In this document: one piece after another, positions 1-5,364 of the stretch
How positions within the stretch are numbered: position 1 is the stretch's first letter
How the letters are laid out: every line of letters starts with the position of its first letter
NCBI GenBank assembly: GCA_036555425.1
Contig: DATBLL010000157.1
Span: 1-8,796, forward strand
DNA: 8,796 nt
DNA from: SBBV01 sp036555425
GTDB lineage: Bacteria; Pseudomonadota; Alphaproteobacteria; Bin65
Direction: 5' to 3'
Program-made: the position numbers and the translations under genes
Notes under the pieces: generated by a model
Seen by the model: only the letters and a program-made list of their open reading frames with translations
Database searches by the model: none
What the model was told of the DNA's origin: nothing

Positions 1-236
1 TCCGCGTCATCATCCCGCCGCTGACGAGCCAGTATCTGAACCTCGTCAAGAACTCGTCGCTCGCGCTCATCGCCGGCTACCCCGACGTCGTCGCCATCGA
101 GAACATGACGATGAACCAGACCGGCCGCGCGCTCGAGGCGATCATGCTGATCATGGCGGTCTATCTCACGATCAGCCTCTCGATCTCGCTGGCGATGAAC
201 ATCTACAACAAGCGCATCGCGCTGAAGGAGCGCTGA
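1..236 (+). CDS. aapQ: Amino-acid ABC transporter permease AapQ, C-terminal end (partial)
   Basis: Only the last 76 codons are inside the window; the reading frame enters at base 3 and ends with TGA at 234-236. The visible protein begins RVIIPPLTSQYLNLVKNSS and runs through a final membrane helix (roughly IMLIMAVYLTISLSISLAM) to a basic tail, NKRIALKER. The segment PPLTSQYLNLVKNSSLA is the part that follows the EAA loop in polar-amino-acid (HisM/GlnP-type) permeases and is typical of AapQ/BztB. With AapM it would form the heterodimeric inner-membrane channel of a general L-amino-acid importer. The next gene starts one base after its stop, so the two are translated from one message. The family call is strong; the choice of AapQ over BztB depends on the downstream AapM/AapP pair and is naming only. 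Confidence 0.9.
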   Translation, partial: RVIIPPLTSQYLNLVKNSSLALIAGYPDVVAIENMTMNQTGRALEAIMLIMAVYLTISLSISLAMNIYNKRIALKER

Positions 237-237
237 C

Positions 238-1584
238 GTGGCGGTCTCCGACACCGCGACCGAAAACGCAGCGCTCGGGCCGCCGCCGGCCACGACGGGC
301 TTCCTGGGCTGGATGCGCAGGAACCTGTTCAGCAACGTCTGGAATGCGCTGCTGACGATCCTCTCGGCCTATCTTCTCTACCTCGTCATTCCGCCGGCGG
401 TGAGCTGGCTCTTCCTCGACGCCACCTGGTCCGAGGCCACGCCCCAGACCTGCCGCGCGGCCGAGGGTGCCTGCTGGGCCTTCGTGCGCGAGAAGCACCG
501 CGTGATCCTGTTCGGCCGCTATCCCTATTTCGAGCATTGGCGCCCACTGCTCGGCATCGGCGTGCTGATGACGATGGTGCTGGTGAGCTGCTTCCGCCGC
601 TTCTGGCGGCCGTGGATCGGCCTCGTCTGGGTGGGCGGCCTCGGCGCCTTCTTCGTGCTGATGTGGGGCGGCGACATTCCGGTCACCTACCGCACCGTCG
701 CCGTCATCGGCGCCGCCGCGGCCGCGATCGTGGCGCTCGCGCGCGCCAGCGGCGGCATGCGCAGCCTGCTGCTCTGGATCGCGGCGCTGTTCGGCGTGCT
801 GGCCGTGGGTTTCGGCGCGATCCTGCGCGTCCTCGACGCCATCTTGAAGGCGCTGTTCGGCATCGAGGACGTCTTGATCGGCGCGGCCGGCATCTGGTTC
901 GAGATTCCGACCGGCCTCACCTTCGTGCCGACATCGCTCTGGGGCGGGCTGCCGCTCACGCTGCTGCTCTCGATCCTCGGCATCACGGTGGCGTTCCCGC
1001 TCGCGATCCTGCTGGCGCTCGGACGGCGCTCGAAGATGCCGCTGATCCGCACCTTCTGCATCGGCTACATCGAGCTCATCCGCGGCGTGCCGCTGATCAG
1101 CCTGCTCTTCGTGGGCTCGTTCCTGCTGCCGCTGTTCCTGCCGCGCGGCGTCGAGATCAGCGATCTCCTGCGCGCCCAGGTCGCCATCATCGGCTTCTCC
1201 GCCGCCTATCTCGCCGAGGTGATCCGGGGCGGGCTCCAGGCGATCCCGCGCGGCCAGTTCGAGGCCGCCGACGCGCTCGGCTTGGGCTACTGGCAGAAGA
1301 TGGCGAGGATCGTGCTGCCGCAGGCGATCACGCTCGTGATCCCGCCGATCGTCAACACCTTCATCGGCCTGTTCAAGGACACCTCGCTCGTCAGCATCGT
1401 GAGCCTGACCGATCTGCTGCTCGCCACCAAGGACATGGCGATCGGCGACGTGAACTGGCGCGCCTTCTACGCCGAGGGCTACACCTTCATCGCCCTCATC
1501 TATTTCGTCTTTTGCTTCTTCATGTCGCAATACAGCCAGCATCTCGAGCGCAGCTTCGAGACCGGCCGCAGGAAGCGCCGCTAG
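238..1584 (+). CDS. aapM: General L-amino-acid ABC transporter permease AapM
   Basis: This 448-residue inner-membrane permease is the second channel subunit of an AapJQMP/Bzt-type importer. The start is GTG at 238, supported by AAGGAG at 225-230 with seven bases of spacing, and it lies one base past the aapQ stop. The N-terminal half has a helix at about 36-60, then a periplasmic stretch at 61-88 with two cysteines (C72, C79), typical of AapM/BztC. Several extra hydrophobic helices follow between about 104 and 200. The conserved permease core starts near 233 (LWGGLPLTLLLSILGI) and carries the EAA loop at 342-362 (EAADALGLGYWQKMARIVLPQ), which docks on the ATPase. The final helix (about 414-430) is followed by a basic tail. 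The protein seems somewhat longer than classical AapM because of the N-terminal half. It has no frameshift or missing core motif. Confidence 0.93.
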   Translation: MAVSDTATENAALGPPPATTGFLGWMRRNLFSNVWNALLTILSAYLLYLVIPPAVSWLFLDATWSEATPQTCRAAEGACWAFVREKHRVILFGRYPYFEHWRPLLGIGVLMTMVLVSCFRRFWRPWIGLVWVGGLGAFFVLMWGGDIPVTYRTVAVIGAAAAAIVALARASGGMRSLLLWIAALFGVLAVGFGAILRVLDAILKALFGIEDVLIGAAGIWFEIPTGLTFVPTSLWGGLPLTLLLSILGITVAFPLAILLALGRRSKMPLIRTFCIGYIELIRGVPLISLLFVGSFLLPLFLPRGVEISDLLRAQVAIIGFSAAYLAEVIRGGLQAIPRGQFEAADALGLGYWQKMARIVLPQAITLVIPPIVNTFIGLFKDTSLVSIVSLTDLLLATKDMAIGDVNWRAFYAEGYTFIALIYFVFCFFMSQYSQHLERSFETGRRKRR

Positions 1585-1589
1585 CGCCG

Positions 1590-1598
1590 AGGGGAGGG
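1590..1598 (+). promoter_or_regulatory. Strong Shine-Dalgarno for aapP
   Basis: The purine run AGGGGAGGG lies just before the ATG at 1602, in the 17-base gap after the aapM stop. It fixes the aapP start and argues against the longer open frame that extends upstream in the same phase. Confidence 0.75.
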
Positions 1599-1601
1599 AC
1601 G

Positions 1602-2339
1602 ATGGAGCCGATCATCATCATGCGCGGCGTCGACAAGTGGTACGGCCAGTTCCACGTCTTGAAGAACATCAATCTCGACGTGCAGCCGAAGGAGCGCATC
1701 GTCATCTGCGGGCCCTCGGGCTCGGGCAAGTCGACGCTCATCCGCTGCATCAACCGGTTGGAAGAGCACCAGAAGGGCCAGATCGTCGTCGACGGCGTCG
1801 AGCTCACCAACGACCTGAAGCACATCGAGCAGATCCGCCGCGAAGTCGGGATGGTGTTCCAGCACTTCAACCTGTTCCCGCACATGACGGTGCTCGAGAA
1901 CCTGGCGCTGGCGCCGATCTGGGTGCGCAAGATGCCGAAGGCCGAGGCCGAGGAGCGCGCCATGTTCTATCTGAGGCGCGTGCGCATCGAGGAGCAGGCG
2001 AGGAAATATCCGGGCCAGCTCTCGGGCGGCCAGCAGCAGCGCGTCGCCATCGCGCGCTCGCTGTGCATGAGCCCCAAGATCATGCTGTTCGACGAGCCCA
2101 CCTCGGCGCTCGACCCCGAGATGATCAAGGAGGTGCTCGACGTCATGATCGAGCTGGCGCGCGAAGGCATGACGATGATCGTCGTCACGCACGAGATGGG
2201 CTTCGCCAAGAGCGTCGCCGACCGCGTCATCTTCATGGACCAGGGCCAGATCGTCGAGCAGAACGCGCCGCACGAGTTCTTCAACAACCCGAAGTCCGAC
2301 CGGACCAAGCTGTTTTTGTCGCAGATCTTGGGGCACTGA
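1602..2339 (+). CDS. aapP: General L-amino-acid ABC transporter ATP-binding protein AapP
   Basis: This 245-residue cytoplasmic ATPase powers the AapQM channel. Every nucleotide-binding motif is intact: Walker A GPSGSGKST at 37-45, Q-loop Gln87 in VFQHFNLFPH, ABC signature LSGGQQQR at 140-147, Walker B IMLFDE at 160-165, D-loop SALD at 168-171 and switch His197 in VVTHEMGFA. The N-terminus MEPIIIMRGVDKWYG and the length match the polar-amino-acid subfamily (GlnQ/HisP/AapP). The ATG at 1602 has a near-ideal ribosome binding site. The gene follows aapM by 17 bases and is the last gene of the operon; three hairpins begin two bases after the stop. Sequence alone gives the class but not the exact amino-acid range; broad specificity is known for the Aap family. 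Confidence 0.95.
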   Translation: MEPIIIMRGVDKWYGQFHVLKNINLDVQPKERIVICGPSGSGKSTLIRCINRLEEHQKGQIVVDGVELTNDLKHIEQIRREVGMVFQHFNLFPHMTVLENLALAPIWVRKMPKAEAEERAMFYLRRVRIEEQARKYPGQLSGGQQQRVAIARSLCMSPKIMLFDEPTSALDPEMIKEVLDVMIELAREGMTMIVVTHEMGFAKSVADRVIFMDQGQIVEQNAPHEFFNNPKSDRTKLFLSQILGH

Positions 2340-2340
2340 C

Positions 2341-2417
2341 GCTCCGCAAGAGCGGAGCTTCGGGCAGAAGCGCGCCGTCGCGCACTTCTGCTGTAAGGCC
2401 TGCCTCCCAGGCAGGCC
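2341..2417 (+). terminator. Three consecutive hairpins after aapP (candidate transcription end or RNA-stabilising structure)
   Basis: Three stem-loops follow the aapP stop. The first is a perfect 7-bp stem (GCTCCGC, loop AAGA, GCGGAGC, 2341-2358). The second is an imperfect stem with outer arms CAGAAG/CTTCTG and inner CGCG/CGCG (about 2365-2390). The third is a perfect 8-bp stem (GGCCTGCC, loop TCCCA, GGCAGGCC, 2397-2417). None has a proper U-tract; only TT follows the first. This is therefore not a textbook intrinsic terminator. It could be a Rho-assisted end, a 3' stabiliser, or a short palindromic repeat cluster. Confidence 0.5.
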
Positions 2418-2435
2418 GACGGCCCCCCGCCCAGG

Positions 2436-2465
2436 CGTTAACAAACGTCAACATTCGTCAACATT
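2436..2465 (+). repeat. Three 10-bp iteron-like direct repeats
   Basis: CGTTAACAAA, CGTCAACATT and CGTCAACATT are directly adjacent; the last two are identical and the first is diverged, and a partial CGT follows. The unit is one helical turn and more AT-rich than its surroundings. It could be a protein-binding array or slippage-derived. There is no replication gene nearby, so a plasmid origin is not supported. Confidence 0.6.
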
Positions 2466-2523
2466 CGTGGGCTCGCGGAGGACATCGCCGGGGCGGACGG
2501 CGCCCGATCCGCGCGCGTGAACC

Positions 2524-2659
2524 TTGGCTTTCGTTGGCTTTGATTGGCTTTCCTTGGCTTTTTCGCGCGCCCCATCTTGGCTTTTGTTGGCTTTTCGCGG
2601 CAGGCGATGTTGGCTTTTCTTGGCTTTCTGCGCCGGTGAGGTTGGCTTTTATTGGCTTT
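2524..2659 (+). repeat. Array of ten TTGGCTTT motifs, phased at 10 bp and grouped with a ~33-bp period
   Basis: Exact TTGGCTTT copies start at 2524, 2534, 2544, 2554, 2577, 2587, 2610, 2620, 2642 and 2652. Within each pair the spacing is exactly 10 bp. The pairs starting at 2544, 2577, 2610 and 2642 are 33, 33 and 32 bp apart, separated by variable GC-rich filler. The T-tracts thus fall on one helical face inside each pair, and the ~33-bp period keeps the pairs roughly in phase (about three turns). Both strands are open in several frames here, giving low-complexity peptides such as GKPIKANESQ. However, the 32-bp last interval breaks the triplet register and no ribosome binding site is seen, so I treat it as non-coding. 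Function is unknown; bent DNA or a repeated protein-binding site are possibilities. Confidence 0.85.
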
Positions 2660-2787
2660 TCGTCGCCATCCCGCCGCCGCCAACAAGCGCCGGCGCACGA
2701 TCGCGTTACGGCGGCGGAAGCCCGCCGTGTGATGATGCCGATGCACTTTGTCAAAGAGCGCGGGCGGCCGCGCACGATGCCGGCCGT

Positions 2788-2810
2788 CCGAGCCTCAATT
2801 CGAGGCTTGG
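2788..2810. other. Isolated 9-bp hairpin
   Basis: CCGAGCCTC, loop AATTC, GAGGCTTGG form a nine-pair stem including one G-U pair. No T-run follows on either strand, so it is not a clear intrinsic terminator. It lies between the TTGGCTTT array and the possible hsdR relic. Confidence 0.4.
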
Positions 2811-2880
2811 ACCGGATAGAACAAAACGAGAGCATTGTCAAGGCTGATGCGCGCCTCGGTTGCGGGGCTAAGATGCCGTG

Positions 2881-2943
2881 GTGACCCCGCCCGAGGAAAA
2901 GCCTCGCGAGAAAATCGATGCTCCGTCGGCGGTGGCGGACTGC
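2881..2943 (+). pseudogene. Possible remnant of a type I restriction HsdR N-terminus
   Basis: From GTG 2881 the frame reads VTPPEEKPREKIDAPSAVAD. The pattern TPEE-K-R-x-IDA resembles the conserved opening of type I restriction R subunits (TPEEKARxxIDxLL..AGW). The frame stops at 3034-3036 after 51 codons, and nothing after about codon 21 resembles HsdR. If real, it is a decayed 5' scrap and not a working gene. The evidence is about 17 residues from memory of the family, so chance similarity is quite possible. Confidence 0.22.
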
Positions 2944-3025
2944 AAGGCGCTACGGCGACGAAGCCTATTTGCGCCTCGATGCCGACCCAAGGCGCCATCG
3001 GCGTCGAGCGGCGTCCGCAGCGCCG

Positions 3026-3054
3026 TTGACACATGATCCCAGTTTTAGGATAAC
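3026..3054 (+). promoter_or_regulatory. Sigma70-like promoter for the higBA module
   Basis: TTGACA at 3026-3031, a 17-base spacer and GATAAC at 3049-3054 make a -35/-10 pair with a perfect -35 and four of six -10 matches, which stands out in this GC-rich region. An ATCC/GGAT inverted pair (3036-3039 and 3048-3051) sits between and over the -10 and could be an antitoxin operator, since type II antitoxins usually repress their own promoter. The predicted transcript start, near 3061, lies about six bases before the ATG at 3067, so the toxin would have almost no leader. Confidence 0.55.
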
Positions 3055-3066
3055 CTCTTGGCGCGG

Positions 3067-3443
3067 ATGCGGCTTCTGACGGGCGAGAAACCGCTGCATT
3101 GGGTCGGCTCGTCCAAGCGCGATCTGCTTGCGCTGCCGGCGCCGGTCGTTTCGGCGATCGGCTACGCGCTGGGCCTCGCGCAATTTGGCGGGACGCATCC
3201 TGCCGCAAAGCCGTGGAAAGGGCTCGGTCCGGGCGTGTTCGAGCTGGTTGAGGATTTCGACGGCAACGCCTATCGCGCCGTCTATACCGTGCGTTTCGCC
3301 AGAGCGATTTATGTGCTGCACGCTTTCCAGAAGAAATCCCCGAAGGGATCGAGACGGCGCGGCGCGACGTGGCAATGATCGCCCGACGACTCAAGGCAGC
3401 GCAAAAGGACTATCGGCGGCACTACGGAGCGGACGGAGAGTGA
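3067..3443 (+). pseudogene. higB: HigB/Gp49-like RelE/ParE-superfamily toxin, frameshifted near its C-terminus
   Basis: From ATG 3067 the protein opens MRLLTGEKPLHWVGSSKRDL and continues through IGYALGLAQFGGTHPAAKP, GVFELVEDFDGNAYRAVY and AIYVLHAFQKKSPKG (residues 1-94). This is the hallmark layout of HigB/Gp49-like toxins, which cleave mRNA at the ribosome. After residue 94 the frame gives nine unrelated residues (SRRRGATWQ) and stops at 3376-3378. The -1 frame, starting with ATC at 3348, instead reads IETARRDVAMIARRLK followed by AAQKDY, which is the expected family C-terminus, and stops at 3441-3443, three bases before higA. One missing base, most simply a G in the GGG run at 3345-3347, explains this; the restored protein would have 125 residues. 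A TTG at 3058 is an alternative start but lies upstream of the predicted transcript start. No canonical -1 slippery heptamer is present, so I favour mutation or sequencing error over programmed frameshifting. Confidence 0.8.
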
Positions 3444-3446
3444 GAC

Positions 3447-3761
3447 ATGGCGAGGATCACGCGCGGGAGCGGCGTCGTTTTCACCGATTTGCGCTTCGCC
3501 GACGCGCCCGAGCGGCGGACCAAGCTGCGCCTGGCGCAGGCAATCAACGCCGCGCTGGCCGAGCGCGCCGCGACGCAGGCCGCCGCCGCCGCGCTGCTCG
3601 GTATCAACCAGCCCAAGGTTTCAGCGCTCGCCAATTACCGCCTCGACGGCTTTTCGGTGGAGCGCCTGCTCGGCTTTCTGACGGCGCTTGGCCGCGATAT
3701 CGATATCGTCGTCAAGCGCCGCGCCCGGGCGCGCGGGCGCATCGCCGTGCTCGCCGCCTGA
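3447..3761 (+). CDS. higA: HigA-like XRE-family antitoxin
   Basis: This 104-residue DNA-binding protein is the antitoxin of the higBA module. The segment LRLAQAINAALAERAATQ (28-45) leads into a helix-turn-helix, AAAALLGINQPKVSALAN (46-63). DGFSVERLLGFLTALGRDIDIVV (67-89) is the usual closing signature of the antitoxins paired with Gp49-like toxins. It would bind and neutralise HigB and repress the shared promoter. The ATG at 3447 is preceded by GGAG at 3435-3438. That site lies inside the original toxin frame, so translation would be coupled to full-length toxin; the frameshifted toxin now ends 68 bases earlier. The basic, alanine-ending tail (RRARARGRIAVLAA) is longer than I expect for the family. 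Confidence 0.85.
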   Translation: MARITRGSGVVFTDLRFADAPERRTKLRLAQAINAALAERAATQAAAAALLGINQPKVSALANYRLDGFSVERLLGFLTALGRDIDIVVKRRARARGRIAVLAA

Positions 3762-3876
3762 GCCGGCCCTGAACTACCGCATACTGCTCGTCTTGAAGGT
3801 CTCGAACGACGCCAACGTGCTGCGCGAGGACGCGGCCGGTGGCTGCGCCATCGCCCGCCGATCCTGTTCTACGCCG
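3762..3876. other. Spacer between convergent higA and entericidin genes; nothing recognised
   Basis: The 115 bases after the higA stop contain no recognisable gene, repeat or RNA. A continuous frame on each strand is only a shadow of neighbouring sequence. Confidence 0.5.
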
Positions 3877-3899
3877 AAAAGGCCGGCCTCGTGCCGGCC
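3877..3899 (-). terminator. Intrinsic terminator of the minus-strand entericidin gene
   Basis: Read on the minus strand, a perfect 7-bp stem (GGCCGGC, loop ACGAG, GCCGGCC; 3899-3881) is followed directly by TTTT (3880-3877). This is a textbook Rho-independent terminator five bases after the stop of the lipoprotein gene. In the + direction the stem is followed by GCGCGC, so it would not serve higA equally well. Confidence 0.8.
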
Positions 3900-3904
3900 G
3901 CGCG

Positions 3905-4054
3905 CTACATCTTCTGCTTCGTCTGCTCCGCGCCGCGGGTGAGGCCGCGGCCGGCGGCGCTGATGTCTTCGCCGATGCCGGCGAAGGTGTTGCAAGCCGA
4001 GACGACGCCCATCAGCGCGGCGCCGAGCAGCAGCTTCAAGATCAGGCTCTTCAT
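3905..4054 (-). CDS. Entericidin A/B-family small lipoprotein
   Basis: The 49-residue product has a lipoprotein signal peptide: MKSLILKLLLGAALMGVV, lipobox VSAC with the lipidated cysteine at 21. The mature part is short: NTFAGIGEDISAAGRG followed by LTRGAEQTKQKM. The (F/V)xGIGEDIxxAGxxL core is typical of entericidins, small membrane-anchored lipoproteins first described as a toxin/antidote pair linked to stationary-phase lysis in enterobacteria; in alphaproteobacteria they usually occur singly with no proven role. The ATG at 4054 is chosen because AGGGAGA (4068-4062 on this strand) lies seven bases upstream and the signal peptide begins there; a longer frame from 4087 has neither. No partner gene is adjacent, so a toxin/antidote function is not supported here. 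Confidence 0.85.
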   Translation of the reverse strand: MKSLILKLLLGAALMGVVSACNTFAGIGEDISAAGRGLTRGAEQTKQKM

Positions 4055-4127
4055 CGCAAATTCTCCCTGACGTATTGCCCCGCACACGGCCGCGAACCGG
4101 TGCCGGTCTTGGCGCGAAACGGGCGGT

Positions 4128-5162
4128 TCATTTCGGCGCGACGAGCCGTGCGGCCGGCGGCAGCTTCACCGTGGCCGGAATCAGCCCCAGCGCGCGCGGG
4201 TCGTCGATCACCTTCGTCTCCTGCTTATACGGCACGAACCCGGCTTTTTGGTAGAGGGCAAGCGCGCGGGGATGGTCGAGCGTGCAAGTGTGCACCCAGA
4301 GCCGGCGGGCGCCGCGCCGCCACGCCTCTTCGACCGCGCGCCCGAGCAGGAAGCCGCCGAGCCCGTGACCGATGAAGCGCGGCACGAGGCCGAAATAGGC
4401 GAGGTTCACGCCGCTCTCCGAGCGGTCGGCCTTGTTGCGGTAATCCATCTCGACATAGCCGGCCGGCTCGCCGTCGGCATAGAGCACCGAGATCTCGATG
4501 CCGGGCGCGCCGATCAGCGCCGCGAGCTCCTCGTCGGCGAGCATGCGGCGTTCGTACCAGAACCAGGGCTCGCCCACCGCGCCGTAAAGGTAGCGGTAGA
4601 ACGCGACCGAGGGCTTGGCCAGGCGCAGCAGCGCCAGTTGATGATGCGGCTGACGCGGCGGCGGGGGCGGCGGCGGGGCCTTCATCTCGAGATAGGTGAT
4701 GACGATCTCGATGCGCCGGAGGCCGGGCTTCGGCCGCTTCGGCGATTTGAGCCAGCGCTCGAAGACGCGCGTGCCCGTGTCGAGATAGCCGAGCTTGCGG
4801 TAGAACGCGGCCACCGCCTCGTTCTCGGCGCGCACCATGAGCTGGATCTTGGGCAGGCCGCGCTCGGCGAGCCAGCGCTCGGCCGCTTCCATCATCCGCC
4901 GGCCATGGCCGCGCCGCGCGTGCGCGCGGTCGACGGCGAGGTAATAGACCCAGCCGCGATGCCCGTCGTGGCCGACCATGACCGAGGCGGCGATGGCGTC
5001 GTTCGCGAGGCCGAGGAGAACGGCACCGTGCCCCGACGAGAGGCAGAGCGCGATGTCGTCGGCCGGATCGTTCCACGGGCGCGTGAGCCCGGCGTTTCGC
5101 CACAGCGCCACGACCGCGTCGAAATCGGCCGGCGTGTAGTCGCGGATCGCGAGATCGGTCAT
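4128..5162 (-). CDS. Tandem double-GNAT acetyltransferase
   Basis: This 344-residue protein carries two GNAT domains in one chain. The first (about 1-145) has MTDLAIRDYTPADFDAVVALW, acetyl-CoA motif A in YLAVDRAHARRGHGRRMM (RRGHGR at 83-88) and AVAAFYRKLGY; it resembles YpeA-type acetyltransferases. A proline run (APPPPPPPRQP, 162-172) links it to the second domain (about 174-344). There AFYRYLYGAVGEPWFWYERR, motif A FIGHGLGGFLLGRAV and LDHPRALALYQKAGF identify a second GNAT of a type usually encoded as a free protein of about 200 residues. The substrates cannot be named. The ATG at 5162 gives a canonical GNAT N-terminus, but no Shine-Dalgarno is visible and the start lies only ten bases from the palindromic element. 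A downstream start would cut the first domain. The lipoprotein gene follows after 73 bases. Confidence 0.88.
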   Translation of the reverse strand: MTDLAIRDYTPADFDAVVALWRNAGLTRPWNDPADDIALCLSSGHGAVLLGLANDAIAASVMVGHDGHRGWVYYLAVDRAHARRGHGRRMMEAAERWLAERGLPKIQLMVRAENEAVAAFYRKLGYLDTGTRVFERWLKSPKRPKPGLRRIEIVITYLEMKAPPPPPPPRQPHHQLALLRLAKPSVAFYRYLYGAVGEPWFWYERRMLADEELAALIGAPGIEISVLYADGEPAGYVEMDYRNKADRSESGVNLAYFGLVPRFIGHGLGGFLLGRAVEEAWRRGARRLWVHTCTLDHPRALALYQKAGFVPYKQETKVIDDPRALGLIPATVKLPPAARLVAPK

Positions 5163-5172
5163 TGCTCAAGCG

Positions 5173-5360
5173 AAGTGAACAGGAGACGTGGAGGCGTGGA
5201 AAAAAAAGATTCACCACCAAGACACGAAGACACGAAGGCAGTAGGCAAGAAGATAAATTTCTTAGCGCGCCTTTGGCGCGCATTCCTTCTTCTTGGCGTC
5301 TTCGTGTCTTGGTGGCGAATCTTCCTTACTTCTCCACGCCTCCACGTCTCCTGTGAACTT
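5173..5360. repeat. Long imperfect palindrome (~190 bp) filling the gap between sseA and the GNAT gene
   Basis: The arms pair in two blocks. Positions 5173-5200 match the reverse complement of 5333-5360 at 26 of 28 bases, with a perfect 21-bp core (5180-5200 with 5333-5353). Positions 5209-5237 match 5292-5320 at 26 of 29, with a perfect 18-bp core (5214-5231 with 5298-5315). A perfect GCGCGCC/GGCGCGC stem with a TTT loop (5265-5281) sits near the centre. The left arm has a run of eight A (5200-5207) and a tandem AGACACGA. The CACCAAGACACGAAG motif is one I remember from intergenic repeats of many bacteria, where it yields spurious peptides like TTKTRRHEG. No transposase gene and no clear target-site duplication are seen. 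It could be a MITE/REPIN-like mobile element or a strong RNA hairpin separating the two genes. Confidence 0.85.
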
Positions 5361-5364
5361 ATCT

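Larger units (their letters stand above)
2340..3025. other. Structured intergenic region without a convincing gene
   Basis: About 690 bases lie between aapP and the toxin promoter. They hold the aapP hairpins, the 10-bp iteron-like repeats, the TTGGCTTT array, a hairpin near 2788-2810 and a possible hsdR relic after 2881. Open frames exist on both strands but look like products of high GC: they lack ribosome binding sites, have arginine/proline/alanine-rich composition and match no family I recognise. I see no tRNA, rRNA or riboswitch. Confidence 0.6.

Noticed and set aside
172..1542. Minus-strand 456-codon open frame opposite aapM
   Set aside because: It is a GC-driven shadow: rich in Glu, Asp, Arg, Ala and His, with no family resemblance, and antisense to a clearly conserved permease.
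1581..2444. Minus-strand 287-codon frame opposite aapP
   Set aside because: It mirrors the ATPase gene and has low-complexity composition and no ribosome binding site.
2438..2452. CtrA-type site (TTAA-N7-TTAA) at the iteron-like repeats
   Set aside because: Only the first half-site matches; the second position reads CAAC.
2436..2465. Plasmid-style replication origin
   Set aside because: There are just three short repeats and no Rep, ParA/B or DnaA-box context in the window.
2524..2659. CRISPR array
   Set aside because: The repeated word is only 8 bp, the spacers between pairs are about 14-16 bp, there is no cas gene, and the spacing does not fit any CRISPR type.
2438..2746. Minus-strand peptides over the TTGGCTTT array (e.g. 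GKPIKANESQ) as a repeat protein
   Set aside because: No start signal is seen, the filler is unconserved, and the 32-bp step in the array breaks the triplet register.
3335..3350. Programmed -1 frameshift site in higB
   Set aside because: No X-XXY-YYZ heptamer is in frame here and no following pseudoknot or stem is obvious; a one-base deletion is simpler.
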